This document shows positions 10,956 through 20,835 of a DNA stretch of 64,000 nucleotides, piece by piece. The position numbers were made by a program, and so were the translations under genes. This DNA comes from Pseudomonas sp. MWU16-30317 (GTDB lineage: Bacteria > Pseudomonadota > Gammaproteobacteria > Pseudomonadales > Pseudomonadaceae). Within the stretch, counting starts at the first letter, position 1; each line of letters starts with the position of its first letter. The DNA lies in the NCBI RefSeq assembly GCF_020515695.1, contig NZ_JAIWJA010000001.1:620001-684000 (forward strand), in the 5' to 3' direction. A model generated the notes under the pieces. The model saw nothing but the letters and a program-made list of their open reading frames with translations. It did not search any database and was not told the DNA's origin.

Positions 10956-12512
10956 TCAAAATACCTGCGGACGGACCCGGATCGGCTCATCGAGCGTCGG
11001 GAAGACCTGGTTGCGACCGCCGTGCTTGGCGGCGTACAGGGCCACGTCGGCTGCAGCGATGAGCGCCTCCGCGGTCGGGATCGGGTTGGTAGCAGTCCAT
11101 ACGTGCAGTCCGGCACTGACCGTCACGACGCCATGCTCACTGCCCGCATGCTTGATTGCCAGTGCCTGCACCGCTTCGACAATGCGCTGGGCGACGCGCC
11201 AGGCACCGGGGGCGTCGCTTTCGGGCAACAGCACCAGCAACTCCTCGCCACCATAACGGGCGACCAGATCGCCTGCACGGCCGACGCAGCCCTGTACCGC
11301 GCGGCCGACATCGCGAATGCACGCATCACCAGCGGGATGGCCGTACAGATCGTTGAAGCGCTTGAAATGATCGATATCGAGCATGATCAGCCCCAGCGGG
11401 CGGCCAGTGCGCACGGTACGGCCGATCTCCTGGGGCAGGGCCAGGTCCAGTTGGCGTCGATTGGCGAGCCCCGTCAGGCCATCCTGCATGGCCATTTGCT
11501 GCAGGCTGGCATGGGCCAGCAGCAAGTCTGCCTCGGTGCGCTGATTGTGGCGGATCTGGCGCAGCAGCAGGACGGCGAAAGCCCCCAGCACGGCGAACAC
11601 CAGCGCCACCAGCACCGCCGAACGTAACAAGTTGGCACGCCAACCGGCGAAAATCGCCGACTCAGGCTGCGCGGCGAGGATCAGCAGGGGGTAAACGCTG
11701 GAGGCTCGATACGCGATCATGCGATTCACACCGTCGACGACGGATACCACCATGCGTGCGCCTGTCGATGCGTGGGGGAGCATCTGGCTGTAGATCACTC
11801 CTTTGGCAATACTCGTGCCGATAACCTTGGGGTCGTACGGGCGGCGCATCAGGATAGTGCCATCGCCCAACGCCAGGACAATGGCGCCTTGTTCGTCGAG
11901 ATCGAAGCCGTCGTAGAATTTCTTGAAGTAATCGACCTTCAGTGTCGCCAGTACCACGCCACCAAAAGAGCCGTCGGCGTTGTCCAGGCGCCGCGAAACC
12001 GGAATGATCAGCTCGCCGGTAGAGCGGCTGACGATGACCGCTCCAATGTGCACGGCGGGCCCGGGGTGGCTGCGATGCCAAAGAAAATATTCGCGATCGC
12101 TGTTATTGGCATTGGGCGGATCGACATCGTTAGACGTCACCAGCCAGCGGCCATCGGAGCTATAGATGAACAGCCCGTGCAGTTGATCGAGTGCGGCCGT
12201 GGTTTGCTTGAGCACCAGGTGCAGGCGTTCGTGCTGGGGCCCGGTGACGCCGTCGTTATGCACCCGCTCGACAAGTCCGCTGAGCACCGTTTCGGCTTCC
12301 CCGACCGTATCGTCGGCATGTTGGGTCAACGACCGCGAGAGGTTCGATACCGTCACTTGCGCGGCGTCGAGCGCTTGCTGGCGCGACGTCACGGCCTCCC
12401 AGGCCACCAGCCCCAGAACCGAGCAGCCGACCAATATGATCAGCACCAGTGCCAGATGACGCGTGGATTCGCTGTTGGGCGGTTCTTTAAGAGGGGACAT
12501 GAGTGCGGACAT
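10956..12512 (-). CDS. Membrane diguanylate cyclase with periplasmic Cache domain
   Basis: A 518-residue inner-membrane enzyme predicted to make cyclic di-GMP. A transmembrane helix (LALVLIILVGCSVLGLVAWEAV) is near residues 20-42. It is followed by a periplasmic dCache_1-type sensor of about 250 residues, then a second helix (LLRSAVLVALVFAVLGAFAVLLL) near 310. The C-terminal GGDEF domain begins at DGLTGLANRRQLDLAL. The active-site motif is GGEEL (VARYGGEELLVLLPE), a functional variant. The metal/nucleotide region IMLDIDHFKRFNDLYGH and an apparently absent RxxD inhibitory site suggest activity without classic product inhibition. Cache domains in this architecture bind small ligands such as amino or organic acids. 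It is monocistronic. Confidence 0.9.
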   Translation of the reverse strand: MSALMSPLKEPPNSESTRHLALVLIILVGCSVLGLVAWEAVTSRQQALDAAQVTVSNLSRSLTQHADDTVGEAETVLSGLVERVHNDGVTGPQHERLHLVLKQTTAALDQLHGLFIYSSDGRWLVTSNDVDPPNANNSDREYFLWHRSHPGPAVHIGAVIVSRSTGELIIPVSRRLDNADGSFGGVVLATLKVDYFKKFYDGFDLDEQGAIVLALGDGTILMRRPYDPKVIGTSIAKGVIYSQMLPHASTGARMVVSVVDGVNRMIAYRASSVYPLLILAAQPESAIFAGWRANLLRSAVLVALVFAVLGAFAVLLLRQIRHNQRTEADLLLAHASLQQMAMQDGLTGLANRRQLDLALPQEIGRTVRTGRPLGLIMLDIDHFKRFNDLYGHPAGDACIRDVGRAVQGCVGRAGDLVARYGGEELLVLLPESDAPGAWRVAQRIVEAVQALAIKHAGSEHGVVTVSAGLHVWTATNPIPTAEALIAAADVALYAAKHGGRNQVFPTLDEPIRVRPQVF

Positions 12513-12702
12513 CGGCGTCGCTTGTCGGCTGATAATCGAGTGATGATAGTGAAGGTCGAGCCGATATGCTTGACCAATGTCACGTGGCCGTTGCCACGGC
12601 CCGCTGATCTTTTGACTTGTGAGGGATAGAACCCCTGCCGCAATGGTCGAACTGCCAGTAAACTGCCATTTCCAGCCCTAGTTGCCTGTTCAGAGGTTTT
12701 GC

Positions 12703-14343
12703 ATGAAGCTCAGTCCGTTTGCCGGAAAAACTGCACCTGCCGAGTTGCTGGTCGATATCCCGCGTCTGGTCACCGCCTATTACACCCAGCGCCCCGACCC
12801 GTCGGTAGCCACCCAGCGTGTAGCCTTCGGTACATCCGGGCACCGCGGCAGTTCCTTCGATGGCAGCTTCAATGAAGCCCACGTCCTGGCCATCAGCCAG
12901 GCGATCTGCCTGTACCGGCAGCAGAAGGGTATCAACGGCCCGCTGTTCGTGGGTATCGACACCCACGCCCTGTCGACCCCGGCGGGCGCCAGTGCGCTGG
13001 AAGTCTTCGCGGCCAATGGCGTCGAGACCATGATCGCTGCCGACGACGAATACACGCCGACCCCGGCAATCTCCCACGCCATCATTTGCTACAACCGCGG
13101 CCGTACCCAGGGCCTGGCGGACGGTGTAGTCATCACCCCGTCGCACAACCCGCCACAAGCCGGTGGTTTCAAGTACAACCCGCCCAATGGCGGCCCGGCT
13201 GACAGTGATGTCACCAAATGGATCGAAACCAAGGCCAACGAGCTGCTTGCCGATGAACTCAAGGGCATCAAACGCATGCCCTACGAGCAGGCGCTCAAGG
13301 CCGCCACGACCCATCGCCACGACTACCTCAACACCTACGTCGCGGACCTGATCAACGTCATCGACTTCGACGCGATTCGCTCGGCCAAGCTGCGCCTGGG
13401 CGTCGATCCTCTGGGCGGCGCCGGTGTGCGCTACTGGTCGGCGATTGCCGAGCATTACCGCCTGGACCTGACTGTGGTCAATACCGCAGTCGATCCGACC
13501 TTCCGTTTCATGTCCGTCGACTGGGACGGGCAGATCCGCATGGACCCTTCCTCGCCCTACGCAATGCAAGGCCTGATCGGCCTCAAGGACCGTTTCGACG
13601 TCGCCTTCGCCTGCGATCCGGACCACGACCGCCACGGCATCGTCACCCCGAGCGGCGGTCTGCTGGCGCCCAACAACTATCTGGCGGTGGCGATCGATTA
13701 TCTGTTCCAGAACCGTCCGCAGTGGCGCACCGATGCTGCCGTGGGCAAGACCGTGGTCAGCAGCGGCATGATCGATCGGGTCACCGCACGGCTGGGTCGG
13801 CGGTTGTACGAGGTGCCCGTGGGCTTCAAGTATTTCGCCGATGGCTTGTTCGACGGTTCGCTGGGTTTTGGTGGAGAGGAGAGCGCCGGAGCCTCGTTCC
13901 TGCGTCGCGATGGCAGCGTCTGGAGCACCGACAAGGACGGCCTGATTCCATCATTGCTGGCGGCCGAGATGACCGCGCGTACCGGGCGCGATCCAAGCCA
14001 AGCCTATGAGGCGCTGACCGAGGCCCTTGGCCAGCCGTTTTCAACGCGTGTCGAAGCCAAGGCCAACCCCCAGCAGAAGGCTTTGCTGAGCAAGTTGTCG
14101 CCCGAGCAAGTGACCTCGACCGAGCTGGCGGGTGAAAAGATCGAACACGTGCTCAGCCATGCGCCAGGCAACAACCAGGCGATCGGTGGCTTGAAGGTGA
14201 TGACAGCCAATGGCTGGTTCGCTGCACGGCCGTCGGGCACCGAGGATATCTACAAGATCTACGCCGAGAGCTTTGTCGATGAGGCGCACCTGCAGCGCTT
14301 GGTGAGTGAGGCTCAGGTGCTGGTGGATAGCGCAATCGCCTGA
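12703..14343 (+). CDS. pgm: Phosphoglucomutase, alpha-D-glucose phosphate-specific
   Basis: A 546-residue enzyme interconverting glucose-1-phosphate and glucose-6-phosphate; it feeds GalU, which is 20 kb downstream in this window. Motifs present are the substrate loop [15 protein letters not shown], the catalytic phosphoserine loop [23 protein letters not shown], the Mg-binding CDPDHDRHG, the sugar-binding GEESAG and the phosphate-binding [12 protein letters not shown]. The start MKLSPFAGK at 12703, with AGAGG just upstream, is chosen over an earlier in-frame codon at 12682. Length and motifs match the E. coli Pgm subfamily, which is distinct from AlgC. A strong REP hairpin follows the stop. 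Confidence 0.95.
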   Translation: MKLSPFAGKTAPAELLVDIPRLVTAYYTQRPDPSVATQRVAFGTSGHRGSSFDGSFNEAHVLAISQAICLYRQQKGINGPLFVGIDTHALSTPAGASALEVFAANGVETMIAADDEYTPTPAISHAIICYNRGRTQGLADGVVITPSHNPPQAGGFKYNPPNGGPADSDVTKWIETKANELLADELKGIKRMPYEQALKAATTHRHDYLNTYVADLINVIDFDAIRSAKLRLGVDPLGGAGVRYWSAIAEHYRLDLTVVNTAVDPTFRFMSVDWDGQIRMDPSSPYAMQGLIGLKDRFDVAFACDPDHDRHGIVTPSGGLLAPNNYLAVAIDYLFQNRPQWRTDAAVGKTVVSSGMIDRVTARLGRRLYEVPVGFKYFADGLFDGSLGFGGEESAGASFLRRDGSVWSTDKDGLIPSLLAAEMTARTGRDPSQAYEALTEALGQPFSTRVEAKANPQQKALLSKLSPEQVTSTELAGEKIEHVLSHAPGNNQAIGGLKVMTANGWFAARPSGTEDIYKIYAESFVDEAHLQRLVSEAQVLVDSAIA

Positions 14344-14362
14344 TTGCCAGGGAGATAGTTAC

Positions 14363-14397
14363 ACCTGTAGCGAGGGGCAAGTCCCCTCACTACAGGT
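14363..14397. repeat. REP hairpin downstream of pgm
   Basis: ACCTGTAG-CGAGGGG-CAAGT-CCCCTCAC-TACAGGT forms a 15-bp, nearly perfect stem. It is a member of the local REP family and may end pgm transcription. Confidence 0.7.
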
Positions 14398-14467
14398 ACA
14401 TCCAAGCGTCTTCTAGCTCTAACCTTATGAATTAAAAGGATAAATCCATCAAGGTTAAAGTGATTTG

Positions 14468-15172
14468 TCAGGCGACATCCACGAGCACGATCTCGGTGTC
14501 TTCCAGGGCTGTCACTATCAGCACCGGCTCATTATCAATAGCGATACCGTCTCGAGCTTTGGCCTGTAAACCATTGATTTCTATGGAGCCAGTCGCTGGT
14601 ACGAGATAGGCTTTGCGACCGCTTTCCAGCACATACTCGGCGGTTTCGCCCGCCCGCAACGTCGCTGCTACCAAACGTGCATTCGCGCGAATCCGCAAGC
14701 TCGCGTCATCCTCCGGCTTACCGCTGGCGAGCGTCACAAAGCCCTCGCCGCGCTCGCCTTTGGGAAATGGCTGCGCGCCCCACGACGGCGCTGCGCCAAG
14801 CTGGCTGTCGTCAGGGAAAATCCAGATCTGGAAGATCCGCGTTTCGATGGTCTCCAGGTTGTACTCGCTGTGCTGTACGCCAGTCCCTGCACTCATCACT
14901 TGCACGTCGCCGGCTTCAGTGCGGCCTTTGTTGCCAAGGCTGTCCTGATGGGTGATGGCGCCTTCACGCACGTAGGTGATGATTTCCATGTCGCGGTGCG
15001 GGTGCTGGGGGAAACCGGTACCCGGAGCGATGATGTCGTCGTTCCATACGCGCAGATTGCCCCAGTGCACACGCTTGGGGTCATGGTATTGCGCGAACGA
15101 GAAGTGGTGGTGGGCATTCAACCAGCCATGGTCGGCACCGCCGAGGGATGCGAAAGGCCGTAGTTCAAGCAT
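14468..15172 (-). CDS. Pirin family protein (YhaK/quercetinase-like bicupin)
   Basis: A 234-residue bicupin of the pirin family. The N-terminal cupin holds the metal-ligand pattern HPHRDMEIITYVREG...H (QHPHRDMEIIT, ITHQDS) and the following E of GVQHSEYN. The C-terminal cupin (VLESGRKAYLVPATGSIEINGLQA) is degenerate. The early motif HHHFSFAQYHDPKRVHWGNLRVWNDD is typical of the short YhaK-like pirins. Some of these have quercetin 2,3-dioxygenase activity in vitro, while others sense redox state. The ATG at 15172 has GGAG six bases upstream and is preferred to the ATG at 15184, which lies upstream of that site. It appears monocistronic. The physiological role is unknown. Confidence 0.85.
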   Translation of the reverse strand: MLELRPFASLGGADHGWLNAHHHFSFAQYHDPKRVHWGNLRVWNDDIIAPGTGFPQHPHRDMEIITYVREGAITHQDSLGNKGRTEAGDVQVMSAGTGVQHSEYNLETIETRIFQIWIFPDDSQLGAAPSWGAQPFPKGERGEGFVTLASGKPEDDASLRIRANARLVAATLRAGETAEYVLESGRKAYLVPATGSIEINGLQAKARDGIAIDNEPVLIVTALEDTEIVLVDVA

Positions 15173-15374
15173 GCTGGTCTCCATAGACGAAAGGGATCAT
15201 GGATAGGAATTCTGTGCTAATAGTGCTCGATTAAAAAGCGCAGATTTCACAGTGAAAGCATCGGATTTGTCGATTGTTTCCGGATGCATGCAGCTGATCT
15301 TATGCTTGCGATTCGTCGCCTAATAGCTTGATCACAAAGCAATTGACTGGCAAAGACCGGCCATAGCGGCGAAG

Positions 15375-17951
15375 ATGTCGGCTGCCAAAAACCTTGCTGG
15401 AGTCCGCGTGCCGAGCCGTCCTTCCCGATTGTCCGTCGATCTGCTTCCACCCGCCGAGCTGCCCTGGTTCAAGCGCCTTGCCGCGCGATTGCTCGGGCGT
15501 GGGCTCAATGGCCTGCAGGCCCAGCACCGAGATTCCTGGTTTCACGGTCATGCGGCGGGGCATCGCGCCGGGCACGCCGATGGCGTGCGCGAGGGCTATG
15601 AGGATGGCCATCTGGACGGCCTGGAGGCAGGCCGCCAGGTGCTGGTAATTCGCGACACGCGGCCAGCGGCGGTGAGTGCGCCCGGTGTCGACGACGCGCT
15701 GTTCGACGATTGGCGCCTGGGGTTGAGCGCCGATCTCAAGAAACGCATCAAGGCCGATGTCGCCACGCGCTTGCCCAGGCATCAGCAGCCCAGCGCAGCG
15801 CAATGGAAAATGATCTTCAGCGATACGCCGTCCACCTGTGTCATCGCGGGTGCAGGCGCCGGCAAGTCGACCTCGCTGGTGCTGCGGATCGTGTTGCTGG
15901 TGCACTACCTGGGCTATGAACTCGATGGGTTGACGGTAGTGACCTTTACCCGCGAATCGCGCAAGGATTTCATCACCCGGCTGGTGGCGGTGATGGCCCT
16001 GTGGGGTCATGCGCTGAGTTCGCGTGAAGCGCAACAACTGGTGCGCACCTTTCACTCGCGGATCCTGCCGATGGTGCGCAGCTTGCCCGGCTTCGGCCAG
16101 CTACAGGCTTTCGAAAACCTCGGCAGTGCTCCTGTAGCCAGGGGGGTTGCCACTGAATCCGGCACCCAAGGCACTTTGGAGGGGTTTTCGGGGGCAAGCC
16201 CCCTCGCTATGGAGGAGGCCGACAGCAACCCCTTCGATCTGCGCCTGAACGATACCCAGCGCCTGCAGATGAACCTGTGCTATCGCGATTTGATGGCAGG
16301 TGATGAGCGTTTTGCCGAACTGATCGACCTGATGCGCCGCGAGGCCCTGCAGCTGACCCGCTTGGAGCGTGACCACCCCGACGTGCAAAAGCGCGCGGCG
16401 GTGACCGAGCTCGCGTCAAAGCGCGACGAAGAGCTGTGCGACAGTATCGAGGATCTGTGGTTTCGCGCCGGGGCGTGGCCGATCCAGGGCATCGAACCGG
16501 ACCGAACACCCTTGCAGATCAACGGCCACCGTTTTCATTGCCACGGCTATATCCGGGCGCTGGATGCCTGGGTAGTGCTCGGCTTCGACCCGAGCGAAAG
16601 CCAGCAGATCAAGCGTAACGGCGCCAAGTTGCCGGTTTGGGCTGAATGGGTCATCAAGCGCACACTGTTTCAAGCTTTCAGCCCCAAACCGATCATCTGG
16701 CTGGAAAATTACCTCGGTGCCAGGCGCCTGACTCAGAGTCTGGCTGGTGATGCCGTAGCAGGGCCGGGGTTCGCGTACAGAGTCAATGGCGAGCTGGCGC
16801 CTGCGCCATTGCTCGACGCGTTCGTGGCCACCGCCGGCTTTATCGAAAACCTCGGGCTCGACGTGGCGGCTGCCGTCGCCGCCATGACCTTCGCCAGCGA
16901 CGATCCGGACCGGCTGTTCTTCGAGGCCTTGAGCCGGTACTGGCGTGCCTTCGAACAACACTTGCAGGCACAGACGCCGCCGATCATGACCTACAACCGC
17001 ATGTTCGCCCTGTTTGGCGAGAACAACCCGGAAAACCTGCGGCTGCTCGGCGATCCCATATTGCGTTCGATGTCACACCTGATGATCGATGAATTCCAGG
17101 ATGTTTCGCCGCAGATCGTCTCGTGGCTGCGCGCCAGCCTGCGGGAGATCCGTCGCCGTGGCGCGGACTTGCACCGGGGCCGTGCAGCGCAACATTCTTC
17201 ATTGTTGGTGGTGGGGGATGACTGGCAGTCGATCTACGGCTGGCGTGGCAGCTCGCCGCGGTATTTCACCGACTTTGCCAAGACTTTCATCGCGCCCGCT
17301 ACCACGCGGGTCATGCTCAGCGACAACTACCGCAGCCATCAGCACATCATCGATGCCGCCGAGCATCTGGTGAAGTCCACCCCCGCCATCGCGGGTAAAA
17401 AAGCCCGGTCGGTGGGCTGGGATGAGTCTGCATTGGAGCCTGTACGCGTCTGCGAACGTGACGATGAAGCCCTCGCTCAGCGTTTGATCGACCATTACCG
17501 GCGGGGCGACTCAGTGCTGGTGCTGTATCGGAAATATTCAGATAAACCTATATTAAACAAACATATAGAATCTATAGTTAATGAAGATTATAGAAAGCCA
17601 ATAGATCAGCGCCGGCTCAAGCAGCTGACCTATCACAGTGCGAAGGGGCTGCAAGCGGATGTAGTGTTCATGGTCGGCGACTGCCAGCACCTGACGCGCT
17701 CACCCTACAAGAATCAGCTCTATCGGCTGGCAGGTCTGAGCGCGCCCGGCGAGACCGAAGGTTATGACAAGGCACAGCGTGACGAAGCGCTGCGCCTGGC
17801 TTACGTCGGCGTGACCCGGGCGATCCAGTATTGCTATTGGTATGTTGACGCCTCAGGCAAGGAGGGTGCGGCCGGCGCCGCCAAGGCCTCGGATCATGTC
17901 GACGGTGCAAAGCCGTTCTTTGACGATCATCGGGCTACTCGCGTCGATTGA
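15375..17951 (+). CDS. UvrD/Rep-type superfamily 1 DNA helicase (helicase IV-like) with translated REP insertion
   Basis: An 858-residue SF1A helicase. Motif I is CVIAGAGAGKSTSLVLRI (about residues 155-170). Motif Ia is LTVVTFTRESRKDF, motif II is LMIDEFQDVSPQ, motif III is LVVGDDWQSIYGWRGS, motif IV is LSDNYRSHQHI, motif V is LTYHSAKGLQADVVFMVGD and motif VI is LAYVGVTRAIQYCYW. It would unwind DNA 3'-5' in repair or recombination, like HelD/UvrD. Two oddities: residues about 252-281 are encoded by a pair of inverted REP sequences kept in frame, and residues about 719-743 come from a strikingly AT-rich patch. The N-terminal 110 residues, with a GHADGVREGYEDGHLDGLEAG segment, are unusual. The start lacks a strong ribosome site and may be elsewhere nearby. 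Confidence 0.85.
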   Translation: MSAAKNLAGVRVPSRPSRLSVDLLPPAELPWFKRLAARLLGRGLNGLQAQHRDSWFHGHAAGHRAGHADGVREGYEDGHLDGLEAGRQVLVIRDTRPAAVSAPGVDDALFDDWRLGLSADLKKRIKADVATRLPRHQQPSAAQWKMIFSDTPSTCVIAGAGAGKSTSLVLRIVLLVHYLGYELDGLTVVTFTRESRKDFITRLVAVMALWGHALSSREAQQLVRTFHSRILPMVRSLPGFGQLQAFENLGSAPVARGVATESGTQGTLEGFSGASPLAMEEADSNPFDLRLNDTQRLQMNLCYRDLMAGDERFAELIDLMRREALQLTRLERDHPDVQKRAAVTELASKRDEELCDSIEDLWFRAGAWPIQGIEPDRTPLQINGHRFHCHGYIRALDAWVVLGFDPSESQQIKRNGAKLPVWAEWVIKRTLFQAFSPKPIIWLENYLGARRLTQSLAGDAVAGPGFAYRVNGELAPAPLLDAFVATAGFIENLGLDVAAAVAAMTFASDDPDRLFFEALSRYWRAFEQHLQAQTPPIMTYNRMFALFGENNPENLRLLGDPILRSMSHLMIDEFQDVSPQIVSWLRASLREIRRRGADLHRGRAAQHSSLLVVGDDWQSIYGWRGSSPRYFTDFAKTFIAPATTRVMLSDNYRSHQHIIDAAEHLVKSTPAIAGKKARSVGWDESALEPVRVCERDDEALAQRLIDHYRRGDSVLVLYRKYSDKPILNKHIESIVNEDYRKPIDQRRLKQLTYHSAKGLQADVVFMVGDCQHLTRSPYKNQLYRLAGLSAPGETEGYDKAQRDEALRLAYVGVTRAIQYCYWYVDASGKEGAAGAAKASDHVDGAKPFFDDHRATRVD
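16129..16218. repeat. Pair of inverted REP elements inside the helicase gene
   Basis: CTCCTGTAGCCAGGGGGGTT at the left end and GGGGCAAGCCCCCTCGCTAT at the right end are the two arms of a REP doublet, the same family as at 14363, 20733 and 20795. The whole element is read through in frame, giving the low-complexity segment SAPVARGVATESGTQGTLEG then FSGASPLAMEE. Confidence 0.75.
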
Positions 17952-18009
17952 ACGCGATACGGTTATGGTTGTTGCGCAAGCCATACCGGCCTCTTCGCCG
18001 CCAAATTCA

Positions 18010-18270
18010 TCAGCCGACTGCACACAACGACTGCGGCGGTATGAAGGCATCGAGTTCTGCCTCGACCGCCTCGATGATGATCTCTACATCGGCGGCGTTC
18101 ATGACGGTCGCGCAGGGGATGCCGGCGATCGCGATGAGGGTCTGGCCGCTGGCACGATCGAACAATCGCGCGACCATACTGCTGGGGGCGTCCATGCTGG
18201 CCTCGAAGCCCAGAGGGTGAAAGTGCCAACGCATGACCTGGCATGCATTGGGGAACGTCATCTTGTTCAT
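18010..18270 (-). CDS. DUF1652-like small protein
   Basis: An 86-residue protein beginning MNKMTFPNACQVMRWHFHPL. The ATG at 18270 follows an AGGGG site; a longer open frame upstream lacks support. The sequence GFEASMDAPSSMVARLFDR, IAIAGIPCATVMNAADVEII and EAVEAELDAF matches what I recall of DUF1652, a small single-domain family nearly confined to Pseudomonas. It has no signal peptide or membrane segment, so it is probably cytoplasmic. Its function is unknown. It is convergent with the helicase gene 58 bp away and divergent from the chemoreceptor gene. Confidence 0.72.
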   Translation of the reverse strand: MNKMTFPNACQVMRWHFHPLGFEASMDAPSSMVARLFDRASGQTLIAIAGIPCATVMNAADVEIIIEAVEAELDAFIPPQSLCAVG

Positions 18271-18652
18271 GTGCCTGCCCCTAATGCTTCGTGCAGCGAT
18301 CCGTTGCTGCTCCCAAGGAAGGACCCAGCAGTAGCTGGAATTGATGTGCAAAATAAAAATAGCACCCACTGATGACAATAAGACTAATTTTTTACCGGCA
18401 ACCGGAACTTTATTCGACTTTATTGACGTGCATCACGGCCGGTCCGACCAATGGGCATATGTATTAATTTGCCATCATCGGCTCAACGCTTAGAACGGAC
18501 TGAACGGTTAAATAATTAGCTCTCAAATATTTCGCTTGTCGAGCTCAAGTTCGGGCAAAAGGGCCGATAGACCTTATGAGGGCATCCGCGTCCTCATACG
18601 GACGACAACAACGGAGCAGTGGACGCCGCACGCCTTTACGAGAGAGACCGAC
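18271..18652. other. Intergenic region with divergent promoters
   Basis: A 382-bp stretch between the DUF1652-like gene and the chemoreceptor gene. It is AT-richer than its surroundings (for example 18345-18420 and 18500-18535) and should carry both promoters. I found no convincing FliA (sigma-28) sequence for the chemoreceptor, and no gene or repeat. Confidence 0.5.
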
Positions 18653-20278
18653 ATGTCGCTACGCCGCCTCAATATCGCCCCTCGCGCGTTTCTGGGATTC
18701 GCCTTCATCGCTTTGCTGGTCGTCGGGCTGGGCTGGTTCGCCACGAGCCGCATCAGCGTGATCCGCGACGCTTCGCTGGAAATGGAAGGCAACCAGATAC
18801 CCAGCATCACCTTCCTGGGTGACCTCTCGGAAAATACCCTGCGGTTGCGAATCCTGTCATTTCGCATCTTGACCAACCGCGAACCGGCGGCCTTGAACGA
18901 AGCCGAAACCCGTATCGGCGTATTAGTCGACAAAGTTCGGACTGCGCAGCGCAATTACGCCAGCCTGACGATTGGCGACGAAGAGTCGACAGTATTTAAA
19001 CAATTCAGCACCACGCTCGATAACTACTTGAGCGCGAAGGATTCAATGTTGAATCTCTCGCGGCAGAACAAAGTCGAGGAGATGCGCGAATTGATCAATA
19101 CCCGTATCAAGGACGGTACCGATCAGATGGGCGATCAAATTCGTGCGCTGATCGGTATCAATCAGCGCGAGGCCAAGGAGAACGGTCAGATCGCCGCCGA
19201 ACAGTACCGCTTCGCCAACACGGGTGTCGTCGTGTTCGCCATCGTCGCGTGTTTGCTGACTGTGTTGCTGGCCTGGTTGCTCACCCGCAGCATCATCCAG
19301 CCACTGAACCAGGCGCTGGAGGCCGCTCGCACCATCGCCAAGGGCAACCTGACCGTGAGCATCAGCGCTGAGGGTCATGATGAGCCTGCGCGCTTGCTGG
19401 CGGCGCTGGATGAGATGCAGGGTAACCTGCGCCGCACCGTGTCACAGATCGCAGGTTCGGCGACACAGCTGGCTTCTGCAGCGGAGGAACTCAGTGCGGT
19501 GACCGAAGAGTCCGCCCGTGGTGTCGCGCAACAGAACGACGAAATCGAACAAGCCGCCACCGCGGTCAACCAGATGACCGCTGCGGTAGAGGAGGTTGCG
19601 CGCAACGCAGTGTCGACCTCCCAGGCTTCAGCCGACTCCACTCGATTCGCGGGGCAGGGGCGGGAGCGGGTGGTGGCCACGGTGAGCGCTATTCAGACCA
19701 TGACGCAGGATGTGCTGCACACCTCGCAGTTGATCGAAGGCCTGGCTGCCCAGGGGCGTGATATCGGCAAGGTACTGGACGTGATTCGCGCCATCGCCGA
19801 GCAGACCAACCTCCTGGCGCTCAACGCTGCCATCGAGGCCGCACGCGCGGGCGAGGCCGGGCGCGGTTTTGCCGTGGTGGCGGATGAAGTTCGGGCCCTG
19901 GCTCATCGCACCCAGCAGTCGACCCGCGAAATCGAGCAGATGGTTGCCGGTATTCAGAGCGGTACCGGCGATGCGGTGCAGTCGATGGAACAAAGCACCG
20001 CACGCAGCCAGAGCACGTTGACCCTGGCTCGTGACGCCGACGGTGCGCTGGTGCAGATCGCCGAATCGGTGGCCTTGATCAATGAGCGCAACCTGGTGAT
20101 CGCCAGCGCTTCCGAAGAGCAGGCGCAAGTCGCTCGCGAGGTCGACCGCAACCTGGTGAATATTCGCGACCTGGCCAATCAGACGGCCACCGGCGCGCAG
20201 CAGACCAGCGCGGCCAGCCATGAGCTTTCACGTCTGGCCGTGGACCTCAACGCCTTGGTGGCGCGCTTCACGGTGTGA
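18653..20278 (+). CDS. Methyl-accepting chemotaxis protein (4HB sensor, HAMP, MA)
   Basis: A 541-residue chemoreceptor. The first helix is near residues 8-30 ([22 protein letters not shown]). A periplasmic alpha-helical 4HB_MCP-type ligand domain covers about residues 31-190. The second helix ([19 protein letters not shown]) is near 195. A HAMP domain follows ([23 protein letters not shown]). The signalling domain carries the invariant hairpin [20 protein letters not shown] and [20 protein letters not shown]. There is no C-terminal CheR-docking pentapeptide. The start MSLRRLN at 18653 follows GAGAGA; the open frame upstream has low-complexity codons and no ribosome site. It is monocistronic, and its ligand is unknown. 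Confidence 0.92.
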   Translation: MSLRRLNIAPRAFLGFAFIALLVVGLGWFATSRISVIRDASLEMEGNQIPSITFLGDLSENTLRLRILSFRILTNREPAALNEAETRIGVLVDKVRTAQRNYASLTIGDEESTVFKQFSTTLDNYLSAKDSMLNLSRQNKVEEMRELINTRIKDGTDQMGDQIRALIGINQREAKENGQIAAEQYRFANTGVVVFAIVACLLTVLLAWLLTRSIIQPLNQALEAARTIAKGNLTVSISAEGHDEPARLLAALDEMQGNLRRTVSQIAGSATQLASAAEELSAVTEESARGVAQQNDEIEQAATAVNQMTAAVEEVARNAVSTSQASADSTRFAGQGRERVVATVSAIQTMTQDVLHTSQLIEGLAAQGRDIGKVLDVIRAIAEQTNLLALNAAIEAARAGEAGRGFAVVADEVRALAHRTQQSTREIEQMVAGIQSGTGDAVQSMEQSTARSQSTLTLARDADGALVQIAESVALINERNLVIASASEEQAQVAREVDRNLVNIRDLANQTATGAQQTSAASHELSRLAVDLNALVARFTV

Positions 20279-20290
20279 GCTTTGACCAAA

Positions 20291-20312
20291 CGCCCGGCAG
20301 TCGCGCCGGGCG
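20291..20312 (+). terminator. Hairpin after the chemoreceptor gene
   Basis: CGCCCGGC-AGTCGC-GCCGGGCG is a perfect 8-bp stem 12 bp after the chemoreceptor stop. The downstream tract is only weakly T-rich (GTCAATCTTG), so it may be an inefficient terminator. Confidence 0.5.
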
Positions 20313-20391
20313 GTCAATCTTGAACCTCCGGCCTTGCTACCTGTCGTTTATAGAGAGTGGCAATAATCACGTTAGTGATGGAGGTTTCACC

Positions 20392-20715
20392 ATGTTGGAC
20401 CAAGCGACGGACTACGAAGACCATAAAAACGGCCCGGATGAGGGGAAGCAGCGCGTCCATGAGGAAACCCTGGCCAATCATTGCACCATCCGCGTCACGG
20501 TAACGCCGGTGGTGCACAACCCCAAACGCCCGCAGTGGCAGGTGGTGGTGCTGTCGCCAGAGGGCACGGAGATCCACAACGAGACTTCAGTGGCCAAGGA
20601 TGATCACTGGACGGTCGAAAAACTGCTCAATTGGGGGATCGATCAAGCTAAACGCGTAGCGGGCGGTCACCACGGTGCGCCGCTGGACGATCATCACCAG
20701 AAGACGCCAGTCTGA
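20392..20715 (+). CDS. Hypothetical small hydrophilic protein
   Basis: A 107-residue protein that starts MLDQATDYEDHKNGPDEG. A textbook GATGGAGG ribosome site lies just before the ATG. It is hydrophilic with no signal or membrane segment. The centre (CTIRVTVTPVVHNPKRPQWQ, VVVLSPEGTEIHNETS) looks like alternating beta strands, and the tail is His/Lys-rich (GGHHGAPLDDHHQK). I do not recognise the family. It sits between the chemoreceptor and csrA, ending at a REP doublet, and appears to be its own unit. Confidence 0.7.
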   Translation: MLDQATDYEDHKNGPDEGKQRVHEETLANHCTIRVTVTPVVHNPKRPQWQVVVLSPEGTEIHNETSVAKDDHWTVEKLLNWGIDQAKRVAGGHHGAPLDDHHQKTPV

Positions 20716-20732
20716 TCCATACACCGCAATGC

Positions 20733-20815
20733 AGCGAGGGGGCTTTGCCCCGATGGCGATCCATCTGTCCCCACTGGGAGACCGATAAATCGTGATCGGG
20801 GCAAGCCCCCTCGCT
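20733..20815. repeat. REP doublet (BIME) between a hypothetical gene and csrA
   Basis: AGCGAGGGGGCTTTGCCCCG on the left and CGGGGCAAGCCCCCTCGCTA on the right are inverted copies of one REP separated by about 40 bp. They lie between the convergent hypothetical gene and csrA, a typical location for such doublets. Confidence 0.85.
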
Positions 20816-20835
20816 ACAGGTGTAAAGCGATTGCC

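Noticed and set aside
14363..14397. ACCTGTAG...CTACAGGT palindrome after pgm, similar to a lux box
   Set aside because: The arms are far too widely spaced (35 bp overall) and contain the REP core CGAGGGG/CCCCTC. It follows a gene end rather than a promoter.
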